From CANLBN01 sp050633525 (GTDB taxonomy: Bacteria > Pseudomonadota > Gammaproteobacteria > Pseudomonadales > Cellvibrionaceae): 64,000 bases of DNA. Positions within the stretch are counted from its first letter, which is position 1, and every line of letters begins with the position of its first letter. The translations under genes were made by a program, and so were the position numbers. Shown piece by piece: positions 25,033 to 34,008 of this stretch. Location: positions 1-64,000 of the forward strand of contig JBOEGR010000008.1 of the NCBI GenBank assembly GCA_050633525.1, read 5' to 3'. The notes under the pieces are model-generated. The model saw nothing but the letters and a program-made list of their open reading frames with translations. It was not told the origin of the DNA and did not search any database.

Positions 25033-26100
25033 ATGAAATATTTGGCGGCAATCGTTTTTTCACTTTTCAGTCATTTCAGCTCAGCTGATTTTAAAGTCGA
25101 TGTTATTGCCGAAGGTTTAAAAAAACCTTGGGGTTTGTTTCAGCTACCCGATCAACGTTTCCTTGTGACTGAAAAAAAAGGCAATCTACGCATTGTGGAT
25201 AGTCAAGGTAATGTATCTGCACCGGTCATCGGGTTGCCAGATATTGCTGCCGTGGGTCAAGGCGGCTTGCTGGATGTCCTCGTACATCCGCAATTTTCCA
25301 CGAATCAATTTATTTACCTTAGTTTTGTTGCTGGCAGTTCATCTTCTGGCTACGGCACAGAAGTGATACGCGCCAAGTTAGATGGTAATAAGTTAGTGGA
25401 TCAAGCCATCATATTTACGGCTTTGCCAAAAGTGCGAGGTGGTCGGCACTTTGGTAGTCGCTTACTGTTTGATAAAGACGGTTATTTATATATTTCTTTA
25501 GGTGATCGCGGTCAAAGAAATGAAGCGCAAAAACTTGATAGCCACATCGGCACAATGATCCGCTTGCATGACGATGGCGCTGTTCCGAAAGATAATCCTT
25601 TTGTATCTACTCCAAATGCTAAGCCTGAAATATATTCTTATGGTCACCGTAATATTCAGGGCTTAAGTTTGCATCCAATCACCGGTCAAGTGTGGGCTCA
25701 TGAACATGGTCCTCAGGGCGGGGATGAGGTTAACCTTATATTAAAAGGAAAAAATTATGGCTGGCCTGTTATTACCTATGGTGAAGAATACGGTTCAGGC
25801 TTCAAAATAGGAGAGGGCACTAAAAAAGTAGGTATGCAACAGCCTATTCATTTTTGGGATCCTTCTATTGCGCCTTCAGGTATGGCTTTTTTGGGTGATG
25901 ATTTGTTTGTAGGCGCACTTAAGTATCAGCTTTTAGCGCGCCTAACATTGAAGAATGAGTTGGTGCTCAAAGAAGAACGTTTGTATGAACAAGAATTTGG
26001 CCGCATACGAGATGTTAAAACATTTGGCGGTAATATGCTTTACTTGTTAACTGATGCGGGCAATGGCAAACTTATCCGCTTAACAAAAACATCTCCTTGA
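25033..26100 (+). CDS. PQQ-dependent aldose sugar dehydrogenase (YliI type)
   Basis: 355 residues from ATG 25033, with a strong AGAGG/GGAAGG region upstream; a TTG at 25015 is the alternative. Signal peptide (SLFSHFSSA). Beta-propeller of the glucose/sorbosone dehydrogenase family: AEGLKKPWGLFQLPDQRFLVTEK, VGQGGLLDVLVHPQF, GGRHFGSRLLFD, YGHRNIQGLSLHP, HEHGPQGGDEVN, GKNYGWPVITYGEEY. These hold PQQ/Ca2+ residues. Periplasmic sugar oxidation; the exact sugar is unknown and no pqq biosynthesis genes lie in the window. Confidence 0.92.
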   Translation: MKYLAAIVFSLFSHFSSADFKVDVIAEGLKKPWGLFQLPDQRFLVTEKKGNLRIVDSQGNVSAPVIGLPDIAAVGQGGLLDVLVHPQFSTNQFIYLSFVAGSSSSGYGTEVIRAKLDGNKLVDQAIIFTALPKVRGGRHFGSRLLFDKDGYLYISLGDRGQRNEAQKLDSHIGTMIRLHDDGAVPKDNPFVSTPNAKPEIYSYGHRNIQGLSLHPITGQVWAHEHGPQGGDEVNLILKGKNYGWPVITYGEEYGSGFKIGEGTKKVGMQQPIHFWDPSIAPSGMAFLGDDLFVGALKYQLLARLTLKNELVLKEERLYEQEFGRIRDVKTFGGNMLYLLTDAGNGKLIRLTKTSP

Positions 26101-26155
26101 TTTTTTTGTCTACAGTGCGCTCTAAATAATTAATGAAAAAGTGTAACAATATTTT

Positions 26156-27190
26156 ATGACATCTATCACTATTACCACGCCGGATGACTGGCATCTTCAC
26201 TTTCGCGATAACGATTTTTTGAACGAAACTGTTCCGGCAACAGAGCGTTGTTTTCAGCGCGCGATTGTGATGCCAAATCTTGTTCCTCCTGTGACGACAG
26301 CTGTAATGGCTGAAGAGTATCGCCAGCGTATATTGTCTGCACGTTTAGAGGGTAGTACCTTTGAGCCTTTAATGACTTTGTATCTTACGAATGCCACTAC
26401 TCCAGATATGATTAGGGAGGCTAAGCAAGCGGGTGTAGTTGCTGTTAAATTATACCCTGCTGGTGCAACAACCAATTCGGATGCAGCGGTAAGCGATTTA
26501 AGTCACTTAGAGCCAGTCTTCGAAACATTATCTGAAGAAGGCTTGCTATTGCTAATTCATGGCGAGGTCACCGATGGTGATATCGATATCTTTGACAGAG
26601 AAAAGGTATTTATTGATCGTCACTTGCGAGATATTGTTGAACGTTTTCCTGATTTAAAAGTTGTTTTTGAGCATATTACAACGAAAGATGCCGTTGATTT
26701 TGTGAATGATGCTTCCGATAAGGTGGCGGCAACGATTACACCTCAGCACCTTTTGTTAAATCGTAATGATCTCTTGGTTGGTGGTGTTCACCCTCATAAC
26801 TATTGTCTGCCTGTTTTAAAACGCAACACTCATCAGTTAGCGTTGAGGCAGGCGGTAGCAAGTGGTTCGCCTAAGTTTTTTCTAGGAACTGACTCAGCAC
26901 CTCATGAAAAACACCGTAAAGAGTCGTCGTGCGGTTGTGCTGGTTGTTATAGTGCTTGGAGCGCGATCGAGCTTTATGCTCAGGTTTTTGAAGATTTAGA
27001 TGCGCTTGATAAGCTGGAAAATTTTGCAAGCTATTATGGCGCTGATTTTTATGGCTTGCCCCGAAATACGGGTACTATTACTTTACTTAAGCAGGAGTGG
27101 CAGGTGCCAGAAGAAATCGTTTTGCCTAACGGTAATCCGATTGTGCCATTTTATGCAGGCAAGGCATTAAATTGGAAACTTCAGGCTTAA
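26156..27190 (+). CDS. pyrC: Dihydroorotase
   Basis: 344 residues, class II (E. coli PyrC-like). Zinc ligands in DDWHLHFRD, carboxylated Lys in AVKLYPAGATTNS, His ligands in LLIHGEVTD and FEHITTKDAV, catalytic Asp in LGTDSAPH. Third step of pyrimidine synthesis. A hairpin, CTTCAGGC (27179-27186) / GCCTGAAG (27195-27202), spans the stop codon and may help termination. Confidence 0.96.
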   Translation: MTSITITTPDDWHLHFRDNDFLNETVPATERCFQRAIVMPNLVPPVTTAVMAEEYRQRILSARLEGSTFEPLMTLYLTNATTPDMIREAKQAGVVAVKLYPAGATTNSDAAVSDLSHLEPVFETLSEEGLLLLIHGEVTDGDIDIFDREKVFIDRHLRDIVERFPDLKVVFEHITTKDAVDFVNDASDKVAATITPQHLLLNRNDLLVGGVHPHNYCLPVLKRNTHQLALRQAVASGSPKFFLGTDSAPHEKHRKESSCGCAGCYSAWSAIELYAQVFEDLDALDKLENFASYYGADFYGLPRNTGTITLLKQEWQVPEEIVLPNGNPIVPFYAGKALNWKLQA

Positions 27191-27210
27191 GGCGGCCTGA
27201 AGTGTTTTAG

Positions 27211-28137
27211 CTAATCATCATGCTTGCGTAATAGTGGCATGGTGTGCCAGTTTGTTATTGGCTTTTCATTTTCCTCTAGCTTCTTATTTTCTTCTGATTT
27301 TGTTTTTTGAGTTGGCTTGTCTTTGTTGACGGTAGACGCAATATTCTTCTTTAGTGGCTCTGTTCTTTTGTAGGCATTTTTTTCGTATGCATTCGTAAGC
27401 TCACTTTTATTGCTTTGCTCGTTATTAGTATCTTTTTCTTTTAATAATATATTGCTTGTATTCGCGCTAGGCGTTTTTTCTGGGTTTGTCGAAGACGTAG
27501 ATTGCTTAGTGCTTGTTTTTTGTGCTTCAGGTTTTTTGGGTGGCGTATCAATTTTTATTGGTTTGTTATTTTCAATATCTTTTTTTACCGCTTCGGGCTT
27601 TGAGGGTTTCCAGTGTTTGGATTGTTTTTTTACTTTGCTCTTTTTAGTGGCTTTTTCTGCAGTTTGATTAACTGGTTTTGATAGGTCTGGCGTCAGAGCA
27701 AATACGGCTTTCTTGATTACTTTTCTAACTTTTTTCTTTTTAATGGTTGTTTTGCCAAGCAATTTTTTAGCAATACTGACGGCTTTTTCTATTTCTAGAG
27801 CGTGCTTTAAGTCAGTTTTTGCTTGATCTAGGTTCTTTTTGGCTAAGGCTAGTTCACTGCTGAATGTGCTGGATTTGATTTTTAGGGCTTTCTTTTGCTT
27901 TTCGGCACTAATAGTCTTTTTCTTCGATAGGCTTGATAGCTTTAGTTTAGATTGCTTTAGTTTGGTTTTGAGGCTGTTGACTTGCTTGTCTAACTTCTTG
28001 ATTTTATTAGTACGTGCCGTGATAAGCTGTTTTTCTAGTTTGGCGATTCTCTTTTCGGTAGAAAGAATGACTTTCGCTGCTTTGTTTGCAGCGCTTTGCT
28101 TGGCACTTATTTTGTGATTGCTTTTGTGATTGGGCAT
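27211..28137 (-). CDS. Lysine-rich coiled-coil protein of unknown function
   Basis: 308 residues, extremely rich in Lys with Ser, Thr, Ala and Glu. Residues about 10-145 form a long predicted coiled coil (TEKRIAKLEKQLITARTNKI and following heptads); about 150-300 is a low-complexity, Lys/Pro/Thr/Asn-rich, probably disordered tail, ending ITNWHTMPLLRKHDD. No signal peptide. Resembles histone-H1-like or nucleoid-associated basic proteins in composition only. The start has no doubt-free ribosome site (GGAGGT lies close upstream). The coding frame is long and consistent, so I think the gene is real. Confidence 0.7.
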   Translation of the reverse strand: MPNHKSNHKISAKQSAANKAAKVILSTEKRIAKLEKQLITARTNKIKKLDKQVNSLKTKLKQSKLKLSSLSKKKTISAEKQKKALKIKSSTFSSELALAKKNLDQAKTDLKHALEIEKAVSIAKKLLGKTTIKKKKVRKVIKKAVFALTPDLSKPVNQTAEKATKKSKVKKQSKHWKPSKPEAVKKDIENNKPIKIDTPPKKPEAQKTSTKQSTSSTNPEKTPSANTSNILLKEKDTNNEQSNKSELTNAYEKNAYKRTEPLKKNIASTVNKDKPTQKTKSEENKKLEENEKPITNWHTMPLLRKHDD

Positions 28138-28555
28138 ACGACCTCCGTTGAAAGAAGTTCTAATGGTGTAGCGATTATTTCAAAAAATGCTGGTTTTATC
28201 CAATAAATTGATATCGATGCCCTTGCTTTTAGTCGAATATATAGGCCTTTTATCCCTATTTTGTCTTTGATTTTGCCTAATGTGCTTTATTTTGTGGGCT
28301 TTATTGGAGAAAGATAAATGAATTTTTAAGCGTGATCGAGTTCAAAAGCAATCAGGCTGCTGGTATCTATCTAAAGCACTTTGTTATACCATGTCGGCCT
28401 TGATGACAGGCGCACTATTTTGTGTGTCAGTATAAACTAGGTGTTGAATAATCAAGGTATTCAGTAAAGGTGTGAGGTGAGATGTGCCACCTTTTCTTTT
28501 GGGTATGTTGTGTTATTAATACATTTATAAACAGTAAATTAGTTAGGATATTCTC
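28138..28555. other. 418-base intergenic region with an isolated terminator-like hairpin
   Basis: Divergent region between the Lys-rich protein and fkpA. AAAGGTG (28466-28472) / CACCTTT (28488-28494), 15-base loop, followed by TTCTTTT, looks like a rho-independent terminator not attached to any ORF; it may end a small RNA or a leader. The rest is AT-rich without identifiable features. Confidence 0.4.
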
Positions 28556-29317
28556 ATGAAATTGAAGCTTCTTATAGCGAGTATGGCAGCGCTAACCATG
28601 GTTGCCTGCGGTGGAGAAAAAGCTGAAGAAACAGTTGCTGCTGCGGAACCCACACTAGAATCTGTAGAGCAGCGTTTAAGCTATATGGTCGGTAATAATA
28701 TGGCGAAGCAGTTTAAGCGTGATAGTGTTGAAATTGATATCGCCTCTATGAAGCTAGGCATCGACGATGCCATGGCAGATAAAGAATCACGTTTAAGTGA
28801 AGAGCAAATTCAGCAAACCATCGCTACTTTGCAAGAGCAAGCTCAAAAGCGTCAAGAGGAGCAGCAAGCAGCTCAAGAGAAAGAGCGAGCAGAAGCGGCT
28901 GAGAAGAACAAAACAGAAGGTGCTGCTTATCTAGCAGCCAATGGTGCCAAAGAAGGTGTTGTAACCACTGAGAGTGGCTTGCAGTACAAAGAATTGGTTG
29001 CTGGTGACGGTGCAAAGGCAGAATACAGCGATACAGTATCCGTTCACTATAAAGGTATGCTGACAGATGGTACTGAGTTTGATAGCTCTTACTCGCGCAA
29101 TGAGCCCGCCACTTTCCCAGTAGCTGGTGTTATCCCAGGTTGGATTGAGGCTTTACAATTGATGAGTGTCGGTGATAAGTGGGAACTTACTATCCCTTCA
29201 GACCTTGCTTATGCTGAAAATGGCGCTGGTGCGAGCATCGGGCCTAATGCAACTTTAGTATTCGAGGTTGAGCTCTTAGATGTGACTAAGCCAGAAAAGG
29301 TCGACGTTTCTAAGTAA
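28556..29317 (+). CDS. fkpA: FKBP-type peptidyl-prolyl isomerase, FkpA/Mip-like lipoprotein
   Basis: 253 residues. Signal MKLKLLIASMAALTMVAC with lipobox MVAC. N-terminal dimerisation domain (about 35-75: LSYMVGNNMAKQFKRDSVEID), a long Glu/Gln/Lys helix (about 80-120) and a C-terminal FKBP domain (about 145-250) with VSVHYKGMLTDGTEFDSSY, VIPGWIEALQLMSVGDKWEL and YAENGAGASIGPNATLVFEVEL. Periplasmic folding catalyst/chaperone. Followed by a strong terminator. Confidence 0.93.
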   Translation: MKLKLLIASMAALTMVACGGEKAEETVAAAEPTLESVEQRLSYMVGNNMAKQFKRDSVEIDIASMKLGIDDAMADKESRLSEEQIQQTIATLQEQAQKRQEEQQAAQEKERAEAAEKNKTEGAAYLAANGAKEGVVTTESGLQYKELVAGDGAKAEYSDTVSVHYKGMLTDGTEFDSSYSRNEPATFPVAGVIPGWIEALQLMSVGDKWELTIPSDLAYAENGAGASIGPNATLVFEVELLDVTKPEKVDVSK

Positions 29318-29338
29318 GCTCGTCTTTACTTACAAGAG

Positions 29339-29374
29339 AAAGCCCTAAAGTATTTTGCTTTAGGGCTTTTTTAT
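29339..29374 (+). terminator. Rho-independent terminator of fkpA
   Basis: Perfect 12-bp stem AAAGCCCTAAAG (29339-29350) / CTTTAGGGCTTT (29358-29369), seven-base loop, T-run. Confidence 0.96.
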
Positions 29375-29390
29375 TGTGCGCTTGTTTTTT

Positions 29391-30392
29391 TCATTGCAGT
29401 AAATAAATAAAGCCATTGGATCCAATGGCGTAATAACGTTGGCTTTGTGTAAAGGCTAGATCGATTACCGCCACTCCTGTTGGTTGCCATTTGTGACGCT
29501 TGGTTAGTGTCCATTCCTTGATACGTTTAGCATTTGAGACATTCCATAGCTCTACTTTTTGGTTGGTATAGCCCAGTAGTAAATACTGACTATCCTGGCT
29601 AAAGCTAGCGGCGGTTACTTCCAGTCCTCGCTTAATTCGTTCTTTAGATAGAGGGATACTCTTTAAAGATTTACCTGCGCGCACGTCCCATATCTCAGCA
29701 CGATCATATTTTGCAGAGGTGAATGCAAAGCGCCCGTCAGGGCTTAATATGACTTCTTGAACATCCTCCTCGTGTTGCATGGTCATTAGCTTTTTACCGC
29801 TGTCGACCCGCCAAACAACGGCTGTTTGATCTTCAGAGCCGGTGATTGCCAGACGACCATCACGGCTGAGGTCAACGCTGCGAACACGGCCCTGATGGTT
29901 AAATGTGCGAACTACTCCACCTTGCATAATATTGAATATCACTGCGGAGTGGTCAGCTTGACCTAATAGCGCATAGCGACCACCATTCGCTAGGTCTGCG
30001 TCTAAGACTTCCCCTGGTGCTGTCCAAAATCGTGCTGCGCTACCTGTATTTATATCCCACAGTACTAAAGTGTGTGCCTCTGCTGTCATTGCCCAATTGC
30101 CGCTAGGGTCTACATCTGCACTAATAAGGACACTGAGCTCATCTTCGCCATGATTCCAGTTAAACAGTCTTTCTCCATCGCTGAGCCGCCACAGGCTGCC
30201 ACCGTGTTGCACTGAGCCGATAATCGCGTATTTACCATCATCACTTAAGCTACCGCCATGGATCCCGTTGACGGCAACTTCAACGCGATCAGTCGGTGCG
30301 TTTGACGATCCACATCCGCTTATAATTGAGGCGACTGTTAGGCAAAAAAAGTAGATGTAAAAGTGCTTACGCATGAGTTGGTAGAGACCCAT
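29391..30392 (-). CDS. WD40-repeat lipoprotein
   Basis: 333 residues. Signal ending VASIISGC gives a lipobox (SGC) near residue 27; the ATG at 30374 is an alternative start. About six to seven WD40/YVTN-like blades follow, with recurrent S.DG.YAI.GS...LW endings (GGSLWRLSDGERL, LVLWDINTGSAA, AVVWRVDSGKKL, AEIWDVRAGKSL, VELWNVSNAKRI). Predicted membrane-anchored beta-propeller, probably a scaffold for protein contacts. No partner is evident; convergent with fkpA. Confidence 0.88.
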   Translation of the reverse strand: MGLYQLMRKHFYIYFFCLTVASIISGCGSSNAPTDRVEVAVNGIHGGSLSDDGKYAIIGSVQHGGSLWRLSDGERLFNWNHGEDELSVLISADVDPSGNWAMTAEAHTLVLWDINTGSAARFWTAPGEVLDADLANGGRYALLGQADHSAVIFNIMQGGVVRTFNHQGRVRSVDLSRDGRLAITGSEDQTAVVWRVDSGKKLMTMQHEEDVQEVILSPDGRFAFTSAKYDRAEIWDVRAGKSLKSIPLSKERIKRGLEVTAASFSQDSQYLLLGYTNQKVELWNVSNAKRIKEWTLTKRHKWQPTGVAVIDLAFTQSQRYYAIGSNGFIYLLQ

Positions 30393-30574
30393 ATTAAATC
30401 GTCGTTATAAATGAATGGTTTCTTTTAAGTTTAGACAGCCTTTCGCTTTAAACAACTGTTTGATTTAACTGTTTTTAATAGAGAAGAATGTAGAGGCGTG
30501 TAGATTGTGGTGTGGCTGATGTGACGAATACCTTCCGTGGTATCGATGCGTCGTACTGGCGATGGTTTGATCCC

Positions 30575-31042
30575 TTAAGCGACTAACTCTTTATGGCAAA
30601 CGTGGAGCACGGCGATCATTTGATCTTCCGCTTCGAAGCGCGATTCTAAATGTTGACCGATATTGGAGAGGTCGGTTGTAAGGCTGGATAGGTCGTCGGT
30701 TTCTTGATACTTATCATTAAAATCTAATAATTGTTCGGTAGTGACATCGATAGTTTTGTAAAGGGAGGCGGCTTTTTCCAGAGCACTTTTGTCACCGAAA
30801 TCTTTACCTTCTTTGATGAGTTGGTCGTATACCTCAAAGTGGCCGGCAGAGACGTAATCCATCATCGTTTGACAGAAATGCCTTATTTTTTGGCCGTGTT
30901 CAGAGTTATTTTCATCAAACTCTGCCACCTCGGATAGAGCGCAGTAACCAACAAGTAGTTCTTGTCGCTCTTGTAGCCAGCGATCCACAATTGCGTTGAC
31001 TCCGCCCCATCGTTCTTTGGCTGATTTACAATTTTCTAACAT
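30575..31042 (-). CDS. rsd: Anti-sigma-70 regulator Rsd/AlgQ
   Basis: 155 residues from ATG 31042, with AAGGG upstream; a TTG two codons earlier is possible. MLENCKSAKERWGGVNAIVDRWLQERQELLVGYCAL is the Rsd/AlgQ N-terminal signature, followed by the helical-bundle blocks FCQTMMDYVSAGHFEVYDQL and LLDFNDKYQ. Binds the region-4 part of RpoD and shifts RNA polymerase toward alternative sigmas in stationary phase. Upstream of dsbB on the same strand ordering, the same vicinity as algQ-dsbH in Pseudomonas. Confidence 0.92.
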   Translation of the reverse strand: MLENCKSAKERWGGVNAIVDRWLQERQELLVGYCALSEVAEFDENNSEHGQKIRHFCQTMMDYVSAGHFEVYDQLIKEGKDFGDKSALEKAASLYKTIDVTTEQLLDFNDKYQETDDLSSLTTDLSNIGQHLESRFEAEDQMIAVLHVCHKELVA

Positions 31043-31236
31043 GGTCAAACCCTTAATTATGTATTTGCACCAGCAGCAATATTATCTATATATCTGTCTG
31101 TGTGCTGTGATATTGATAAGGCTGGTCGTTATTGTCTTTTCGCAACCTCTGCATTGTAGTTCTTAAGATAGGAGATGTTTTTTGTATTAGCAAGAATTAG
31201 CGCTTTTTTAGTTGAATATGGTCTAATATTGCTTGC

Positions 31237-31785
31237 TCAACTGCGGTCCCCTCTATAAAAAATAAACGCATTGATTAAAAATAAGCCGGCAAAGGCCACA
31301 AGTGTCCAACCGGGTATTGTGATGCCAAGCAATGACCAGCTCGTCTCCGCACAATTACCGTCCCCTTGCAGAAGTACAGTCAGCGCCTCGAATAAAGGCA
31401 CTGTGTCGAGTAAATAGCTTAGGCTGGGACCGCAAGCGGGTGCGAGGTCTTCCGGTAGGCTTTGTAGCCAAAGGTGTCGCATGGAGAAAGCGCTACCTAT
31501 CAGGGCCATTAGCATACCCAGTATGCTGTAGGTTCTGATGCCCGCCTTACTGATTGAGGCCACAGGGCTATCCTTTATCTCGTCAGCACTTGAAGCTCTT
31601 TGCTTTAAAAAAATATGCAGCCAAGCAATTAAGGCAACCACACCAACGGCTATCACAAAAACCCGTTGTGTCATGCACAAAGCGCAGGGAATTAAATCCA
31701 TGAAATACTGCATGTACAGTGCGATGGCGATGAGTGCGATGGTCCCACCCCAGATCAAGAGAAGTAGGTTTTTAGTTGAAGGCAT
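31237..31785 (-). CDS. dsbB: Disulphide bond formation protein DsbB
   Basis: 182 residues with four TM helices. The first redox pair is CALC (in DLIPCALCMTQRVFV, quinone-proximal), and the second pair is in the last periplasmic loop (PACGPS and GNCAETSW). Reoxidises DsbA and passes electrons to quinone. Slightly longer than usual because of a polar cytoplasmic loop (about 65-85, KQRASSADEIKDS). Minus strand, about 190 bases before rsd. Confidence 0.93.
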   Translation of the reverse strand: MPSTKNLLLLIWGGTIALIAIALYMQYFMDLIPCALCMTQRVFVIAVGVVALIAWLHIFLKQRASSADEIKDSPVASISKAGIRTYSILGMLMALIGSAFSMRHLWLQSLPEDLAPACGPSLSYLLDTVPLFEALTVLLQGDGNCAETSWSLLGITIPGWTLVAFAGLFLINAFIFYRGDRS

Positions 31786-31903
31786 AACAAGAGGTCCAAG
31801 TGTGAATGCAGAATAGCTTACGTGTTTTTAATTTAACTGGCAATTGTGATGAGCCATCTATACTTAAGCTATTCACATGACTTTAACTTCTATGGGTGTT
31901 CTT

Positions 31904-32332
31904 ATGTCGCGGTGGTGTTACTTTATTTTATTCGTATTGCTGAGTGCTTCCTCTTCGCTATATGCGGCTGATGAAGAGAAAGAGGGTGATGGAGAGCCGG
32001 CTGTTTTGGAACGCCCCATTTATATCCCTGTGAAGCCAGCTTTTGTGGTCAATTATGGTGGTCCAGGCAAGCTGAAATATATGAAGTTGGAAATTTCGCT
32101 TAGGGCAAAGGATACAATTTCATCTAATGCGATCCGACACCATATGCCATTGATTCGCGATTATTTGGTTAGAGAATTCAGTAAGTTGAATGATATTGAT
32201 GTTGATACACAACAGGGTAAAGAGACCGTTCGCCTAGAGGCTTTGCAAGGCGTTAAGGAATTGCTCCAAGCAGAAGATGGAGAGGAAGGTGTGACGGGGC
32301 TCTACTTCAACAACTTTGTAGTGCAACGCTAG
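31904..32332 (+). CDS. FliL-like exported protein (orphan)
   Basis: 142 residues from ATG 31904; ATGs at 31877 and 31892 are alternatives and no ribosome site decides. Signal-type N-terminus (YFILFVLLSASSSLYAADE), an acidic linker, then a FliL-like domain: PAFVVNYGGPGKLKYMKLEISLRAKD, IRHHMPLIRDYLVREFSKL, RLEALQGVKELLQ and GLYFNNFVVQ. FliL normally supports the flagellar stator as a single-pass protein; this version appears to be cleaved or anchored and has no flagellar genes around it. Function here unknown. Confidence 0.82.
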   Translation: MSRWCYFILFVLLSASSSLYAADEEKEGDGEPAVLERPIYIPVKPAFVVNYGGPGKLKYMKLEISLRAKDTISSNAIRHHMPLIRDYLVREFSKLNDIDVDTQQGKETVRLEALQGVKELLQAEDGEEGVTGLYFNNFVVQR

Positions 32333-32350
32333 TTTAAGGTTTAATAACGA

Positions 32351-32376
32351 GCAGGCTAGGCTAAGGCCTGCTTTTT
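32351..32376 (+). terminator. Terminator after the FliL-like gene
   Basis: GCAGGC (32351-32356) / GCCTGC (32366-32371), nine-base loop, then five T. It overlaps the gshA stop codon on the other strand. Confidence 0.8.
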
Positions 32377-33975
32377 GTTGGCATTGTTATCTGGGCAGCA
32401 ATTGTATTGTGCATAATAATCACGCAAGTAATCTTCAAAGCTGGTACTGCTGTCGGATTCAATGCGTGATTGTAGAGCGAGTGATTCATCGGCCATATTC
32501 TTGTAAAAACCTGCTTTTGCAGGCTCTAGAGAGTTCTGCAGAAAATAGTCTCGATTAGATAAGGAGGCATTCATCGCCCAGCGATAGAAGGTAATATCCT
32601 GCTCTTGCATTGATTTGATGACTTTTGCTGATGGCGTCAACTCAGAATTGTGCAGCTTTTGTGCTTCGTTTTTTACTGCTTCAGCATATTTTCCCTTGCT
32701 TGATTGCCCGTCTAGTAATGTAGCGATGGGCTCCAGTTTGGCGATAATATCTTGCCCCCATTGTTGGGCAGACCGTTCTTTTCCGTAGTGATATAGCTCA
32801 AGGCTTGGATCTCGTCCTTTGTAGACCATTCTTCTTTGATTTTCTTGGAGTTGTTGATATTCATGTTCGCTTGATGCGGGGCTTTCTTCTAATAAACAAA
32901 AGAGGAGAAAGCAATCTAAAAAGCGTATTTGTTCTTCTGAAATACCGACAGGTTCAAAAGGGTTGAGGTCTAAACAACGCACTTCGATATACTCGACGCC
33001 TCCGCTTGAGAGGGCATTCAGTGCAGTTTGTCCGGGTTTGCTTGTACGCTTAGGGCGAATCACACTATAAAATTCATTCTCGATTTGAAGCAGGCTGTCG
33101 TTCAGTTGTTGGTGTTGTCCGTCTTTGTCAAGAATGCCTATTTCTTGATAGTGAGGGTGGGTTTGAGTAATAGCTTTGCACAAAGTCTCAATGTAGCTGG
33201 ACAAGCAGTTATAGGTAATCACGAGGGATTCTTGAGCTGAGCTCTGGTAGCCTAAGTCACCCATTCTGAGTGAGGTTGCATAGGGTGTGTAGAGGCTATG
33301 CTGATCTTCCCCCACGCTTACCAGTTGATGGTCTCTTTCTTTCACGAAGCTACGGCAGATGGCCGGTGCGGCGCCAAACAAATAGAGTAATAACCAAAAG
33401 TAGCGTCGGAAATTTCGAATGAGTTTGAAATAACCTTCTGTCTTATAGTCAGTAAGTGATAACTTACTTTTATCTTGCTCGTGCAAGAATTGCCACAACA
33501 CTTCGTCTACAGAAAAGTTGAAGTGAATACCTGCTATCGTTTGCATGGGTCGACCATAGCGGTGTCCTAAGCCTAGCCGATAAACGCTTTTCATTTTCCC
33601 ACTATTGGATGAGCCATAACGTGCAATGGGAATATTGGATCCGCTACTGAGCATGCAGGGCATACTATTTACCCATAAAGATTCATTGCCAATATGCTGA
33701 TAGGTAAAACGATGGAGGTCAGAGAGCGTGTCTATTGACTGCTTAATATCGCCCGTGGGCGGGGTAATAAATTCAAGTAGGGCTTCGCTGTAGTCTGTTG
33801 TGATTCTGGGGTGGGTCAGTGCCGAGCCAAGCGCCTTAGGGTGAGGAGTTTGTGCCAATGTTCCTTCGGGACAGGCGCGAAGGCTTTCTTTTTCAATGCC
33901 GCGAACGATATCCGCCAGCCCTGCCAAATTGGTTGCTTGTTTTATGCTTTCTAGGCGATTTGAAAGTGATGGCAT
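32356..33975 (-). CDS. gshA: Glutamate-cysteine ligase
   Basis: 539 residues, the gammaproteobacterial (E. coli) type. GIEKESLRACPEG is the metal/glutamate-binding start; TTDYSEALLEFITPP, YGRPMQTIAGIHFNFS and EYIEVRCLDLNPFEPVGI are family blocks. First step of glutathione synthesis. The upstream small gene at 34344 is on the same strand, 33 bases away, and may be co-transcribed. Confidence 0.96.
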   Translation of the reverse strand: MPSLSNRLESIKQATNLAGLADIVRGIEKESLRACPEGTLAQTPHPKALGSALTHPRITTDYSEALLEFITPPTGDIKQSIDTLSDLHRFTYQHIGNESLWVNSMPCMLSSGSNIPIARYGSSNSGKMKSVYRLGLGHRYGRPMQTIAGIHFNFSVDEVLWQFLHEQDKSKLSLTDYKTEGYFKLIRNFRRYFWLLLYLFGAAPAICRSFVKERDHQLVSVGEDQHSLYTPYATSLRMGDLGYQSSAQESLVITYNCLSSYIETLCKAITQTHPHYQEIGILDKDGQHQQLNDSLLQIENEFYSVIRPKRTSKPGQTALNALSSGGVEYIEVRCLDLNPFEPVGISEEQIRFLDCFLLFCLLEESPASSEHEYQQLQENQRRMVYKGRDPSLELYHYGKERSAQQWGQDIIAKLEPIATLLDGQSSKGKYAEAVKNEAQKLHNSELTPSAKVIKSMQEQDITFYRWAMNASLSNRDYFLQNSLEPAKAGFYKNMADESLALQSRIESDSSTSFEDYLRDYYAQYNCCPDNNANKKQALA

Positions 33976-34008
33976 CAGCCCTATCCTCAGATTCTTAAAA
34001 TAGTATTG

